From positions 6,887,694 through 6,951,693 of the forward strand of contig CM033120.1 in assembly GCA_019321725.1 (NCBI GenBank): 64,000 nt of DNA, read 5' to 3'. A program made the position numbers and the translations under genes. The stretch's first letter is position 1. The number at the start of each line of letters is the position of its first letter. Of the stretch, positions 1 through 12,229 are shown in pieces. The notes under the pieces are model-generated. The model saw only the letters and a program-made list of their open reading frames with translations, had not been told where the DNA came from and ran no database searches. Origin of the DNA: Paulownia fortunei. Lineage: Eukaryota; Streptophyta; Magnoliopsida; Lamiales; Paulowniaceae.

Positions 1-2544
1 CTGATTCTGTACGGTATTATGTGTCACCATTTTAGTTAGTCCACTTGTTGTGTTCAGATTGAAATGAAACAAAATTAAAAATTTAATAGATCTTTTTAAT
101 TTCTTTTGTATAAAAAGATTATTTCGGATGGACCAACCAAGTAAGCTCAGGCTCAGGCCCAGGCCCAGGCCAATCAAGCTGAGCCGAGTCGGCCGACCGA
201 TCGACCAGTGTGGGCTTTTGGTTCATATCTACAAGGATGTAGATCTCTCATATTCTAAAGACTTTGGTACCTATTTAAGGCTTAGACCCAAGTATCCAAC
301 TTGAGATAAATAAAATAAACAAACTTTAACATATTTTTCAATATGGGATGGTGACTTCTCACCTTCCTACATTTCCATATTTTAACAATTAATGCTTTTA
401 AGTGGTTTACTTTAACCATTAATTTCTCATTCACCCAAATTTAATTTTGAGAAAATAAATATGTGGATCTCATCTACCTGCGGCGTAGATTATGTTTAAC
501 CAAATTATTATCATTGATAATTAAATATAACCCATTTGATTACAGGTCAAAATTAGGTCAAAACCTAAATTTTATAAACCAATTTCTAACATGGCATGTC
601 AAAAATCCATTCAAGATACAATAATTTGACGGCAAAGGGAATTTCACTTGGGCAAAAAAGAATGAAGGATATCCCAATTCAACAGGACTCAGCAAGGGCA
701 TTGAAGGGAAATGAGAGGAAGCTGCAGATATAAATGTGGTAGTTGTACTACAGTGATAACAAAGAGATACAATGGAGATATTCTCATAGTCTCCACATTT
801 ATGGACTCTAGATGTGGATTCCAAGGCTGTGAGTATTCAGTTGGAGTCTTGAAAGTCACACATGAAAGAATAGCCTGATGAAAGAATAGAAGTATGGCTT
901 GTACCATCTGGTGACTTAAAAAGATGATTGGAAATGGAGTATGCTAGAAGGCTTCCAGCCTGTAGATGGGTGAGAGAAAAATCCTACTTGACAAGAAGAT
1001 GGATTAAGATCATCCATCTCGGTAGTCAACGAGTGATATTAATTGGGCTACATGTGCGCATTAGCCTACTTGAATTAAGTGGAGTTAAAACTTTACTGAT
1101 TCGACATGTGCAGTGAGTTGATTAAACATCAATGAACTTTGGATGTTTGTTCAAATATGTACCTTAAATTAATTACAATTCTTGGTTATGAAGAAATCAA
1201 GCTTATGGAGATAACAATGCCACGTTACATTACTGCTTGGTGGCTAGATTGAAATACATGAAAGCATTATACTTGCTTGGACAATAAAGAAGCCACATCT
1301 ACTTTGTGGAAATAAACATGAACTGACAATCTTTCTTTATCCAATTAGATGGCATTTAAGCACCATCGCCTTTTGATTTCTTAACATTGAATATTTTTCT
1401 TGCTGAAGTAAATGTCTTGCTGAATTAAGTTTGTAAACCTTACATTAACGAAAGTAAGACTAAGAAGCATAGAGATGAGAGAAAATATGAACAACCGGGT
1501 ACCAAGAGAGAGAGAGTTGGGGTTAGAGGTCAAGTAAAAACACCATGCGAGAGAACAATTTGTGAGGAGTGTGGGAAATATTTATGGGTCTTTCTCTTGG
1601 GGTAGGGGTTGGGAGAGTATTCTTGGTAGCTTTTTCAAGTGGTTGTACAAGGGTTTGTTTTCTTGAATTTGGATATTAAACTCAACTGTATATTTTGTAT
1701 TGATAAAATTTTCTTATAGTGGAAGAACGAAACTCTTGTGGATATAGGTAGATTTTGGTATACATCATTTTGTTCTATATGTCAGGTATTATTTTTGTTA
1801 TCAACTTGTTGATGTAAAATTAAATCTCGGGTCTATTTGCTTTCATTGTGCCCAACACTCCTCGTCGTTTCTAACCTCAATTCTACAAGCCTTGCAGTGC
1901 AAAATTCTATTACCCCCTTCATTAGTAACTAACTCATTTGAGCTCTTTTCTAATTCCTCTGTTTTTTCATCATACACAAACTCATCTTCTCTACTGCCAT
2001 CAAATGGTGATCTAGAATCATTCACCTCTTTCAAGTTATGTAGTTTTCATGTGAGGATTCAATTTCCTTTGCTGCACAGTTGGCACAATACTAACTTCTA
2101 GTGAGGCTTTCTTTAACAACTAGCTCAATACATGAGATATGATACATCTTCTCACATGATCACATACTAGACCCTTTCTTCCATTTACCTTTACTCTATA
2201 TCGTCTACAGGTACAGGCTTCGTCATGAGCACATATCTGTTAGCTTTGTTTAGTGTGCATGTTTGATTCTTGTGTAAGGAATTGTCAACATCACAAATAG
2301 GAAAATTATATCCTTTTTAATTACCTAAAGATATCGAATAAGAAAAGTTTTAGTTCTTCAACTAGTTTTTCTCCTAAAACCCAAGTCTTTAATCAGTTAT
2401 AATAACTGCGTTTCATGTGGACATATTGATTCTTTAATGAGCTAAAATCCATTCACAATTTCAAGGCCTTCAATCTAAAGAATTCAAATTAATTACTGAA
2501 AAGACAAGTAATATAGGAAAAACTTTTAGCTATTTTTCGAGTTA
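1..2544. other. Left flank, no recognised gene
   Basis: I see no convincing protein-coding gene here. Open frames on both strands are short, overlap each other and show no domain I recognise. The stretch at about 1500-1830 looks like the 3' part of an old copia LTR: it has the ending style in which a TTGTGGATATAGGTAG-like stretch follows a run of AT-rich U5-like sequence. No primer-binding site follows it and I found no partner, so this is only a suspicion. The flank ends at the GTTAT target-site copy of Copia-A. Confidence 0.5.
145..171. repeat. Short CAGGCC/CAGGCT tandem run
   Basis: Four to five head-to-tail copies of a 6-bp unit, CAGGCT or CAGGCC, form a small GC-rich island in AT-rich DNA. 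It is probably a simple microsatellite-like run. No function is suggested. Confidence 0.7.
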
Positions 2545-2549
2545 GTTAT

Positions 2550-3024
2550 TGTAAGAAATACTAAAATGTGTTAACAAGTCGCTCATGAGGACTGACTCGA
2601 CCCATGTGGTTCAAAAACTGAATTGGGTAGGAGTAGTTTCTTGTACTAGAAAATCATCTCGTAGCCACATTAAGTTTTCAACCCCATGTTTTCTCTTCCA
2701 CTTTGACATGTGAAGAAAGCTGTATTCTGTGATGAAGAAATGTAAAATAGAAAATAGAAAGAAAAAAGGGGATGCTTTTATACAATTTTTGAAAAAAAAT
2801 TGAAGGCATAATTTGGAGTAAAGTTGTGATCAAATGTTTAAGAAGAACAACACTTGAGAAAGCACTTGAATTGTGGAATTGAAGCCTATTCATTTTGTGA
2901 CTAGTTTCAGACCATTTAGAAGCATCTAAACACAAGAAAAGATTGGTGAATCAATTATAAAGGTCTTATGTATTAATAAGAATTTTATCAAAAAAATCAT
3001 GATCTTCATTTTTGTATTCCATAA
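2550..3024 (+). repeat. Copia-A 5' LTR
   Basis: Begins TGTAAGAAATAC and aligns along its length with 28872-29313. Shared landmarks are the stretches around TCATGAG.ACTGAC.CGACC and CCATGTTTTCT. A tRNA-iMet-type PBS starts 1-2 bases after its end, which identifies it as the 5' LTR. Many substitutions against its partner show that it is old. Confidence 0.7.
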
Positions 3025-3025
3025 T

Positions 3026-3038
3026 TGGTATCAGAGCC
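3026..3038 (+). other. Copia-A primer-binding site (tRNA-iMet)
   Basis: TGGTATCAGAGCC is the complement of the 3' end of plant initiator tRNA-Met, the usual primer for plant copia elements. It sits directly after the 5' LTR. Confidence 0.8.
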
Positions 3039-3705
3039 ATAAATGGTTGAATTTTTGATATTATTTGGCCCTTTTTCATGTGTTAAAATGCTTTATTTCA
3101 TGCCATTAAACATGCAACTTGTTTTATGAAAGCTTGGTGGGTCTTTACTGGCAAGTCATTCTATGTTAACAATATATAGTGATTTTTTTTTAAAAAGCAT
3201 GTTTTTACATGGTAGAAGTAATCTAGAAAGTTTCATGATAATATAGCTTGTACATTATGAGATATTTCATGCCCTACTTGTGACTATAAAATTAATTTTC
3301 AATCTATATATGTTTCGTCTTATTACATGAAACTAATATGGTTAGATTCTACTCATCAAGAGCTTTCCAACTATATATTATACACGAATTTCGGCCTTAA
3401 AATAAGGAGATATGGCCGTTAAAATATTTAGGATGAATTAAGATTTTTTGAAAAAATAATGATGAAGAAGATGAACAAGGCCCTCCACAATCTCATTCTC
3501 GGCATCGGTGTATATAGTGAACATACCATGTTACAATGGTCAAAAGAAAAATGGACACCACCATTGGGTCAGGAGACTTAAAAATGGGGAGTAGCAAATA
3601 AAAAAGTACCAAATATTTGGGAAAACAATGTGTGTTATGTCGTTGTGGAATAGTAAGGTAGTTGTTCAATAGCCTCTAACCAAACTTACCCTTAGCTCCT
3701 CTTCG
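3039..3705 (+). other. Copia-A leader, no recognised coding
   Basis: This AT-rich sequence lies between the Copia-A PBS and the Gypsy-A insertion point. No domain is recognisable. By position it is the untranslated leader or the start of gag of Copia-A. Confidence 0.5.
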
Positions 3706-3710
3706 ATGGG
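3706..3710. other. Gypsy-A target-site duplication, left copy
   Basis: ATGGG directly abuts the Gypsy-A LTR and is repeated exactly at 13793-13797, the 5-bp duplication expected of an integrase-mediated insertion. Confidence 0.85.
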
Positions 3711-5261
3711 TGCTCGTGAAATATTTTGCAAACCATAAGTGCATGCTGTCAAGTTTCAATACAATGGTGAGTTGGGTATCGTATCCACAAGGATTGTAAT
3801 ACAAAATTGCAGCAAGTATTGTAGTTCAAATAGTCTCAGTTTTATTTAGAAAATAAAGTGATGATTAAAAAAGTAGAATATAAAAATTGCAAAAGACAAG
3901 AGTGAGTTCTTAGAAGTAATACAACAAACACCTTAGATGCAAGAAATTCTAGAGGAATGACTCACCTAATTATCACGTATGTTCTTCCTTCTAAAACATA
4001 CTAATTCAAGTCAACAACATAGTAAGTTAAGAATTCCTAAGCTCATCAATTCCCTCTCTCGAGTGCAGAATTAATTATGAGTTCTAATATGAATTTCAAT
4101 ATCTCTATAAAAACTCAAGAATAAAACTCTACAAAAGTTCAATGAATTCTTCTTCAAAACTTCAAAGGTATCATAAGGTTCTCAACTCTATAATTCCTAT
4201 GTTATGTTATCTTTATGATCATGTATAATCTTCCCTATCTCGAGTATTGAATCTCATACATCAAACGCTCTCAATTACTGGCCAAATAATCAAGAGGCAA
4301 TATTAAACAAGATAACACAAACAAGATAAATAACTTGAACTAATATTGTTTGTAATTCAAAACATATGATCAAATAAGGTTACATCATCCTCTAGAAAGA
4401 AAAGTTCAGTTCATCATATATGAATATAATTTCAACAAATACATAAGAAAGAATATGGAAATTGTTCACCAATTTGTGAATTGAGATGAATGGTTGAAGC
4501 TCTCCTTGTCTCCAAGAATGACTCTATTTCTCTTCCAAGAATAACTCTCTGTCTTGCAGCACCTTTCTATCCAAGAATACCTTCTCACATCCAGAATGCC
4601 TTTGGAGGATCTTTGAGGTCCATAAAATCAGATGGGAGATGCCCTAAAGAGGGCAAAATACCCATTTTTATCCACGTGGCAATATATAGGCGCTGACTGG
4701 ACAACTAGGTACAGCTAGACGATGATCATTCTATCTTCAGCATCTGCAATCTTTTTAAACTGATTTTTCACTACTGTGTAAGCCGAACGAACTTCTGATG
4801 CCTTCATAAGAATTGTTCTATATCGTGGCTTTCCATAAGAACTTGAATCAACTAAATACAACATCTTTGGAGATAGTAATACCTGAATATGAAGATGTGT
4901 CATAGCCAACAATTACAGCCAGTGCTGACTATTGAACTTGGTTTTTCTCATTAAGATCGATAGAATTGGATTTTGTGGTAAACATAGAAGCTATAGATAA
5001 ATCTCTTCACTTTCCAGTAGTTTAAGAATAAAGTCAAAATCATATTTGAGAATTGAAATACGAAAACTGCCATCAGTAGCACCATAATTCAGATTCTTCA
5101 ACATTGCAATCAAGTTTTTGGTTTCTTTTCATTTTATTCTCCTTTTGTCATTACCTACAAAATTTCAAACTAAATGCATAAAAAGTAACAAAAATACTTG
5201 AAAAAATAACTAAATATTAATCAAAAGGTATATGAATTGTTGGTATAAAACCAACTTATCA
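3711..5261 (-). repeat. Gypsy-A 3' LTR
   Basis: Begins TGCTCGTGAAAT and ends AACTTATCA. It matches 12230-13792 throughout with many scattered substitutions and small indels, so the insertion is not recent. On the minus strand it lies downstream of integrase and next to the purine tract, hence the 3' LTR. Confidence 0.9.
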
Positions 5262-5276
5262 AATACCCCCAAACTT
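5262..5276 (-). other. Gypsy-A polypurine tract
   Basis: The minus strand reads AAGTTTGGGGGTATT immediately before the LTR start TGATAAG. This G-rich tract is the expected plus-strand DNA primer site. The following bases resemble the conserved GAGGACAATG..AAGTTTGGGGG neighbourhood of Athila/Tat elements. Confidence 0.75.
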
Positions 5277-6792
5277 GAAGATTTGCTTGTCCTTAACTAT
5301 CAAACATGGAATTCTCAATAACAACCCCTCTATGAATTAGGTAACCAAAGACGAGAAAGATTTTTTTTTGTACATCTCATCTCAAAAGATTAGAAAAATA
5401 TATCAAGTTTACATGTTAACATGCATATTGGTTTTACTTAACTTCATGGTCTTGTGTGTGTGAGTGTGAAAGTAGTAGTTTATCAACTTTCATTTATCAT
5501 CCGGATAGGTTTATAAAGACAACTACTCATATTTGATCCACTTTTGAAGTGCTTACCAAAATCCATAGGCTTGTTTTTCACACTAGTCTCCACTAACGTA
5601 AGTAGATCATAACATCAAAGACAAAAGGACTTCCAAAATATACTTTGTGAGACTTGGGTAATGGTGGGAATATATGGAAAATTATAGCTAAAATTTACCG
5701 ATTTTACACAATTATACTAGAACCTTTATGAATGAGCACCAATTTCTTCATCAATCCCTTCATTTTTCTTTGTTGAACATCCCATTCTTCTTCGTTTTGA
5801 TCTTGGATTACCCCCAAATTTATTTCTTTTGTTGTTTGCAACGGGGGTCTACTTGTTTTAGGGAGTTCAAATCATACACCTCAATTCATAATCTCCCCAT
5901 TTTCATCCTTTTTCAATCTTTTCTTCTCTTTATTTTTGTTTTTTTAATACAACAATTCATTCAAGAATGATTGTGTAAATGAGATGAAAAATGGTAGAAT
6001 ATTGGATTTGTTTTTCATAAAACTCGATAATGTGTATAGGGCATCCAAATAATTATTTCAATAGGCTCAAGACGGGACAGGACATTAGGAAATAATTCAA
6101 GTATAAGTTGGCTTGAAAGGCTCAAACATTCTAAAAATGGCCTAAGTAATCTGCTTAATGCTATGCCACCTAGGATTTCGCATAGACTTGTGATCAAACA
6201 AGTTCTAGAGGTTGGTGGGATCATTTAGAAAATAATTAGATCTTATAAACTATCTCTAAATAATTAAATGTAACTCAATAAACTACTTAGTGTATCAAGA
6301 TTTACAAGACTCATAAAGTAAATAAAACCAATTTTTGATGTTTAGACATGTAAATAAATGTATATATTCTAATATTCACTTTTTTTAAAACATGCACATT
6401 GTTCATCACTAAACTCTAAACAAGTCAATGAACCAAAACAAGCTGCAAACAAGCATTAAATGTTCCAAACAACAAGCAACAAACAATTATCCTAAACTCC
6501 CCCAAACTTAATATATGCATTGTCCTCAATGATTAAGAGAATTGTAAAATTAGAAGACTTTCCTAAAAATGAGTGGTGTTCTTTCGGAATTAAAAAAACC
6601 TTGTTTTTTTTTGTATTTTCAGCATTTAGCCTACAAAATGAGTAAAATATCAATGAACAATCACCATGATATGAAACAACACACTAATAACAAGAAATAA
6701 AACAACACACACGAAAACAAGAAAAGAAAGCTTGGGTTGCCTCCCAAGAAGTGCTTTGTTTAAAGTCTTTAGCTAGATTGAAACCGAATACC
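5277..6792 (-). other. Gypsy-A post-pol region
   Basis: About 1.5 kb between the integrase stop and the 3' LTR. Athila elements can carry an env-like frame here. I see only short unrelated frames with no signal peptide or clear membrane protein, so I do not call one. A second G-rich, PPT-like motif lies at 6497-6512 on the minus strand. Near 6735-6755 the minus strand has a TTGGGAGGCAACCCAAG stretch, a segment often found just after integrase in this branch. Confidence 0.6.
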
Positions 6793-7715
6793 TTATGTTG
6801 CTTCCGTAAGTGAAAGATTAGACATCTTCCAAATTTCATTTCCATAATAATATTTCAACCTTTGACCATTGACACAAAATAGTGTGTCATCCATAACTTT
6901 GAGAACAACTGCCCCAAATAGAAATGTCTTATTGATAATGAAGGGACCAGACCATCTAGATTTCAATTTCGTGAGAAAAAGTTTTAATCTAAAATTGAAA
7001 AGAAATACAAGTTGGCATCAAGCCTAAATTCCTCTATTTCATTGAGTTGCAACAATCTTTTTTCTCCAATTGCTTTTGTATCAGAATTTAATTATTGTAC
7101 AACCCAATATGCTCTATGTTCTAGCTCAATGGGGAAGTGACACACTTTTCCATAAACTAATCGATAAGGAGACATAGCTATAGGAGTTTTATATGCTGTG
7201 CGGTATGCCCACAATGCATCATCAAGCTTATGTGCCCAATCCTTTCAATTAATGCTTACAGTTTTCTCAAGGATTTACTTCATTTCCCAATTTGAGATTT
7301 CGGCTTGTCTATTTGATTGAGGATGATATCCAAGAGCTACATTGTGTCTTACACCATACTTAGCCAGAAGGTTATTAAATATTTTATTGCAAAAATGAGA
7401 ACCTTCATCACTTACAATTGCTCTAGGTGTGCCAAAATGAGTGAAAATGTTTTTGTGTAAGAATTTAAGCACTACCTTGGCATCATTAGTAGGTGTTACA
7501 ATTGCTTCTATCCACTTGGAGACATAATCCACAACAAGTAAAATGTATGATCGACCATTTGATGGAGGAAATGGTCCCATGAAGTCAATCCCCAAAACAT
7601 CAAAGAGTTCAACTTCCATCATGTTAGTAAAAGAAAACTCATGGTGTCTAGTAATTGTTCCACTCCTTTGACAATGGTCACATGTCTGCACAAAAGTATA
7701 ACAATCCTTAAACAA
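6793..7715 (-). pseudogene. Gypsy-A integrase (broken)
   Basis: An open stretch at 7275-7715 carries the C-terminal half of the zinc-binding region (CDHCQRSG) and then the DDE core: GIDFMGPFPPS with the first Asp, VVDYVSKWIEAI, SDEGSHFCNK with the second Asp, and YHPQSNRQAE approaching the Glu. The C-terminal part continues in other frames to a TAA at 6793-6795, with a readable tail GNEIWKMSNLSLTEAT. A frameshift near 7275 and changes around the zinc finger disable it. It would insert the element's cDNA into the genome. The motifs match the Athila/Tat branch and there is no chromodomain. Confidence 0.85.
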
Positions 7716-7834
7716 AGTTGGGCAATAAAAACCTGATTACAATACCTTAGAAGTTATCTTGTAGGTCTAAAATAACCACCACATGGGGATGAATGACAAT
7801 ACTTTAGAATTTCATTTATTTCTTCCATTAGAAT

Positions 7835-8460
7835 TCATCTCCGAATCACATAATCTGAACACCTTTTGAAGAGCAAGGGATCATCCAATAGATATGATTT
7901 CACATCATGTAAGAATTTTTTCTTTTCATGATATGTGAGGTCTGGGGGCAATAATCCACTTGCAAGATAATTCACAAAATCTGCATACCAAGGTAAATTA
8001 TCTTTAATTGCCAAAATAAACTCATTTGGGAAAAAAAATTTAATTGGCCCTTCAAAGTTCTCATTGTTCTGCTCCAACCTCGATAAATGATCCGCCACCA
8101 CATTTTCACTTCCTTTCTTGTCTTTGATTTCAAGATCAAATTCTTGTAGAAGGAGTGCACACCAGATTAGCCTTGGTTTTGCATTATTTTTAGCAAAAAA
8201 GTACCTAATTGCAGCATGATCAGTATACACTGTCACATTGGTAATTATAAGATAAGCATGAAATTTATCAAATGCAAAAACAATGGCTAATAATTCTTTT
8301 TCAGTGGTGGTGTAATTTTGTTGGGCATCATCAAGTGTTTAACTTGCATAGTAAATGGCCACAAATTTTTTATCTCTTCTTTATCCTATCACCGCTCCAA
8401 CCGCATAATCACTAGCATCACATATAAGCTCAAATGGTTGGGTCCAATCCGGTACCACCA
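7835..8460 (-). pseudogene. Gypsy-A RNase H (broken)
   Basis: The minus strand encodes [20 protein letters not shown], then [20 protein letters not shown] and a DHLSRLE motif, the typical end of gypsy RNase H and linker to integrase. The TDH aspartate is present. The N-terminal half (about 8240-8460) is only readable with a stop near 8341. The domain degrades the RNA strand of the RNA:DNA hybrid in reverse transcription. It sits between RT and integrase, the gypsy gene order. Confidence 0.8.
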
Positions 8461-8792
8461 TAATATGAGCTGAAATGAGAGCCTTCTTGATGTGATCAAA
8501 GGCCTATAAGCAATCATCATTAAAATCAAATAGCTTATCTTTTTCCAAAAGGTTGCACAAAGGTTTTACAATTTTTGAAAAATCTTTAATGAATCTTTTA
8601 TAAAACTTTGCATGTCCCAAAAACTACGAATAGCTTTCACATTGAATGGTGGTGGAAGTTTTTCAATGGCAACAATTTTTGCTCGCACTACCTCAAGTCA
8701 TTTCAAGGACACTTGATGACCTAAAACAATACCTTCTCTTACCATAAAATGACACTTTTCCAATTTAAAACAAGATTAGTCTCCTCACATCT

Positions 8793-9701
8793 CTACAAAA
8801 GAAGAGAAATATTATGTAGATATATATCAAATGAAGAGCCAAAAACTGAAAAATCATCCATAAAAATTTCCATTATATTTTCCACCATACCATAAAAAAT
8901 TGCCATCATGCATCTTTGAAATATGCCTGGGGCATTGCATAATCCAAATGGCATTCTTTGAAAAACAAAAGTACCAAAAGGGCAAGTGAGTGTTGTTTTC
9001 TCTTGATCTTCGGGTGCTATGACAATTTGATTGTACCCCGAATAACCATCAAGAAAATAATTATATTGATACTCTGCAAGTCGATCTAACATTTGATTAA
9101 TAAATGGGAGGGGAAAATAGTTCTTATGAGTAGCTTTGTTGAGTTTTCTATAATCAATACATACTCGCTAACTTGTGACCATTCTTGTTGGTATTAGTTC
9201 ATTATTATCATTTTGAATTATGGTCATGCCATCCTTTTTTGGAACTACTTGAATTGGACTCACCCAAGAACTATCAGAAATTGCATAAATAATTCCAGCA
9301 TTCAACCATTTCAAAACATCATTTCTTACAGCCTCTTTTATTATAGGATTTAGTCTATGTTGATATTCAATAGATGATTTGTAAGATTCTTTCATTAAGA
9401 TTTTATGCATGATAATTGAAGGACTAATATCTTTTAAATCAGAAATTGACCAACTAATAGCATATTTATGCTCTCTTAAAACACGAAACAACTTTTCAAC
9501 CTCTAAAGGAGATAAGGATTTTGAAACAATTACCAGATAAGTGTTGTTAGTACCTAGAAATTCATACCGCAAATGCTCGGGAAGTGTTTTCAACTCTGGT
9601 GATATTGTTTGTTCCTTGATTGTGGTATCTACTATTGCTTCATTGCATTTATCCTTCTTCAACTCCACCTCTCCTGATTTAAGAAAAAGCAAGTAATGCA
9701 C
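8793..9701 (-). pseudogene. Gypsy-A reverse transcriptase
   Basis: Two open stretches (9168-9701 and 8793-9092) are in the same frame and separated by stop codons, the first a TAG after MVTS. The first part has the entry to RT: LRYEFLGTNNTYLVI, SISDLKDISPS and SWVSPIQVVPKKDG. The second has FLDGYSGYNQIVIAPEDQEK, CPFGTFVFQRMPFGLCNAPG and the catalytic FMDDFSVFG (about 8846-8872), so the DD pair is intact. The remaining RT thumb region toward 8460 is frameshifted. The family is Ty3/gypsy, Athila/Tat-like. The domain looks relatively well preserved, but the stop and later frameshift preclude a Pol polyprotein. Confidence 0.88.
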
Positions 9702-9814
9702 TAAATCCTCAATATCAATATCATGGTGATTACCTTACATTATGGAATGAACAATGTATTGCTCTAAAGGTTAGGTAGGAATTTGTTTGAGAAAATGATT
9801 ATGCAAGCAAGTTT

Positions 9815-10051
9815 CTAACATTTCAATCCTATTACAAGTATGTGGTTCTCTTGAAACTTCAATGCATTATAAATATTAAACACCACTTCATCCTCATTAA
9901 CTCTTAGAGTTAATTCACCGTATTGCACATCAATCAAAGTATGCCCGATAGCAAAGAATGGTCGACCAAGAATTAAAGAATTTTTTTGGTCTTTCTCTAT
10001 ATCTAACAACACAAAATCTGCAGGAAATATGAATTTATCCACTTTTACCAA
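9815..10051 (-). pseudogene. Gypsy-A protease region
   Basis: A 78-residue frame reads MVKVDKFIFPADFVLLDIEK, then ILGRPFFAIGHTLIDVQYGE and LRVNEDEVVFNIYNALKF. This is the C-terminal half of the aspartic protease in Athila/Tat elements, with the conserved ILGRPF turn. The N-terminal part with the catalytic aspartate lies about 10052-10330 in other frames and is disrupted. It processes the Gag-Pol polyprotein and sits between gag and RT as expected. Confidence 0.75.
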
Positions 10052-10365
10052 TACATCTTCAACAACTCATCTTGGATAGGTGAGAAACATATCCTCCAAT
10101 TGCAAGGTGATAGTGGATAGCTTGATTTCTTCCTAGTTTCCTAAAAAAATAGAGAATGGCATCAAATTAATACTTGCTCCAAGATCACATAATGTTTTAT
10201 CAAAGAAAGCTCCTCCTATGGTACAAGGAATAGTAAAATTCCTTAGATCCTTCAATTTTTGAGAATTTTTTTCTGTAAAATGGCACTATACTCTTCTGTG
10301 AGATTCATAGTTTCAAACTCCACCAATCGCCTTTTTCTTGACATCACATCTTTCATAAATTTAGC

Positions 10366-12084
10366 TTAGTTGGGAATTTGCTCAAGAGCATCTACAAAAG
10401 GAATATTAATATGAATTTGCTTGAAGATTTCCAAAAAATTAGCAAATTGTGAATCAACCTTTTTCTTATGAAATCTTTGTGGAAAAGGAATGGGAACATT
10501 AAATTTAGAAGTTTCAAAGTTAGGAATAGATTTTAGCTTCTCAGCCCCTGTTTGTTCATTTGATTGCCTTTCTTCTTTCTTTGGTTGTTCTTCTATAGGA
10601 CTTTGACTAGAAGTGCTTTCCATTGGCTCATTAATGTTAGAATGTTTCATTTCTGACCCCTTGATTTCAGTTCCACTTTGAAGTTGGATGACTTTGCAAT
10701 GCTCCCTTGGATTGATTTCCGTATCACTTGGAAACTTTCCTTTATGTTTTTTAGCATAAAATTCAGTAGCAAGATGTCCAATTTGAGTCTCCATTGATTT
10801 CATTTGAGTTCCTAAACTTGAAGTTAGATATCTTAATTGAGTCTCAATATTGTCTATCTTTGTTTCATCCCTATTGAAACGGGCTCTTGTATCACTAATG
10901 AAAGTGCTGATCAAATCCTCTAAAGATGTCTTTTTCTCACCTACTTAAGGGTTGGAATCTGGTGGATTGTTATAACCTGGTGGGGGTTGACGCACATTTT
11001 GATTGTTGGCATAGGAAAAATTCTCATGATTTCTAAGCCCCGGATGGTACTGAGTAGGTAATTAATTTACCCTAAAATTAAAATTATGATTAATAACAAA
11101 ATTTACCTACTCATTACCTTTGGTTTAAATCAATGAAGTGCTAGTAGATGCCATGGAATCCATTCCTTGAGAAGCTCAATTGGAAGTCTAAGCTGCAAAT
11201 TGGTTAGAAAGAGCATAAATTTGTGCAGCTAATTTTGTAAATGAATCTACCTCAAGAGCACCGACAACCTTTTTAATGAAAGACCTCTCAGAAGGCCATT
11301 GATAGCTGTTAGTAGCCATCTCCTCAAGAAAAAATATGGGCTTCATTTTTGGTCTTAAACATCAAAGTCCTACCTGCAGCAGCATCTGTTACAGTTCAAG
11401 TTTGCCCATTCAAACCATTGTAGAAATATTATAACTGCTGCCAATCCTCATAACCATGTTGAGGACACCTTCTTAGAAAATCCTTAAACCTCTCCCAAAC
11501 TTCATATAGTGGCTCAAAATCTTGTTGGCGGAATTGAGCTATCTCACTTTTGAGTTGAAGTATCTTGCTTGGTGGAATGTACTTAGCAAAAAAATTTCTT
11601 GTCAAGTCATTCCAATTCGGTATGCTTCATGGTGCAAAATATTGTAACCATAGCCTAGCTTTGTCCTGGAGTGATAATGGAAACAAGCGAAGTCTAATGG
11701 TGTCATTGGGCACTTCATTTATTTTGATAGTATCACAAATCTCCAAAAACATGGCTAAGTGTACATTAGGATCCTCCAACGCACTTCCTCCAAATTGATT
11801 TTGCAGCACCATGCTAATGAAGGCTGGTTTGAGCTCAAAATTATTGGCATTAATCGGTTGTTGAGCTATGCCAGAGTAATTTTGTTCATGGTTGGTTGAA
11901 AATAGTTCCGGATAGCTTGTTGTGGTGGTGGTTGTTAAAATAGAAGATTGGCGTTCACATTGGCATTGTTGATGTTATCCGCTAGGGCTTGATTATCAAC
12001 TCCTTTTGTTGCTCTAATAGCTCAAAGAGTCCACTCAATTTTTGGATCAAAATAACCCAAGTTAAGACTCCTAGTCTTACGCAT
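10366..12084 (-). pseudogene. Gypsy-A Gag (broken)
   Basis: The likely start is the minus-strand ATG at 12082-12084 (MRKTRSLNLGYFD). The capsid-like core is at 11627-11812 (NQFGGSALEDPNVHLAMF, IRLRLFPLSLQDKARLWL). It continues in shifted frames with KILQLKSEIAQFRQQDFEPL, YEVWERFKDFLRRCPQHGY and SFTKLAAQIYALSNQF. The C-terminal open part at 10366-10914 is hydrophilic and Lys/Glu-rich, with THIGHLATEF-type coiled segments (ETQLRYLTSSLGTQMKSMET). Gag forms the cytoplasmic virus-like particle. At least three frame breaks are visible. The family features match Athila/Tat Gag. Confidence 0.85.
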
Positions 12085-12206
12085 ACAAATACGTATAATC
12101 CAATGCAAGATAAGACAACAACAAAATATGGGAAGAAAATAAAAACAATCTAAATTAAAATCAAGACTAAGTTATAACAATATTAATGTAATTATGATAA
12201 AATAAT

Positions 12207-12223
12207 CCCCGACAAAGGCGCCA
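12207..12223 (-). other. Gypsy-A primer-binding site (tRNA-Asp)
   Basis: The minus strand reads TGGCGCCTTTGTCGGGG, close to the complement of the plant tRNA-Asp 3' end (TGGCGCCGTTGCCGGGG). It lies 6 bases inside the right LTR, which makes that LTR the 5' one. tRNA-Asp priming is characteristic of Athila/Tat relatives. Confidence 0.8.
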
Positions 12224-12229
12224 AAAACT

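Noticed and set aside
1843..2101. Overlapping opposite-strand frames of 63 and 69 residues
   Set aside because: Low-complexity acidic/serine-rich translations on both strands of the same DNA, with no domain or start context; not called as genes.
5728..6224. Possible env-like gene downstream of Gypsy-A pol
   Set aside because: The two short frames are on opposite strands (5728-5970 plus, 6015-6224 minus). Only the minus one has the right orientation, and it shows no signal peptide, transmembrane segment or similarity I can name.
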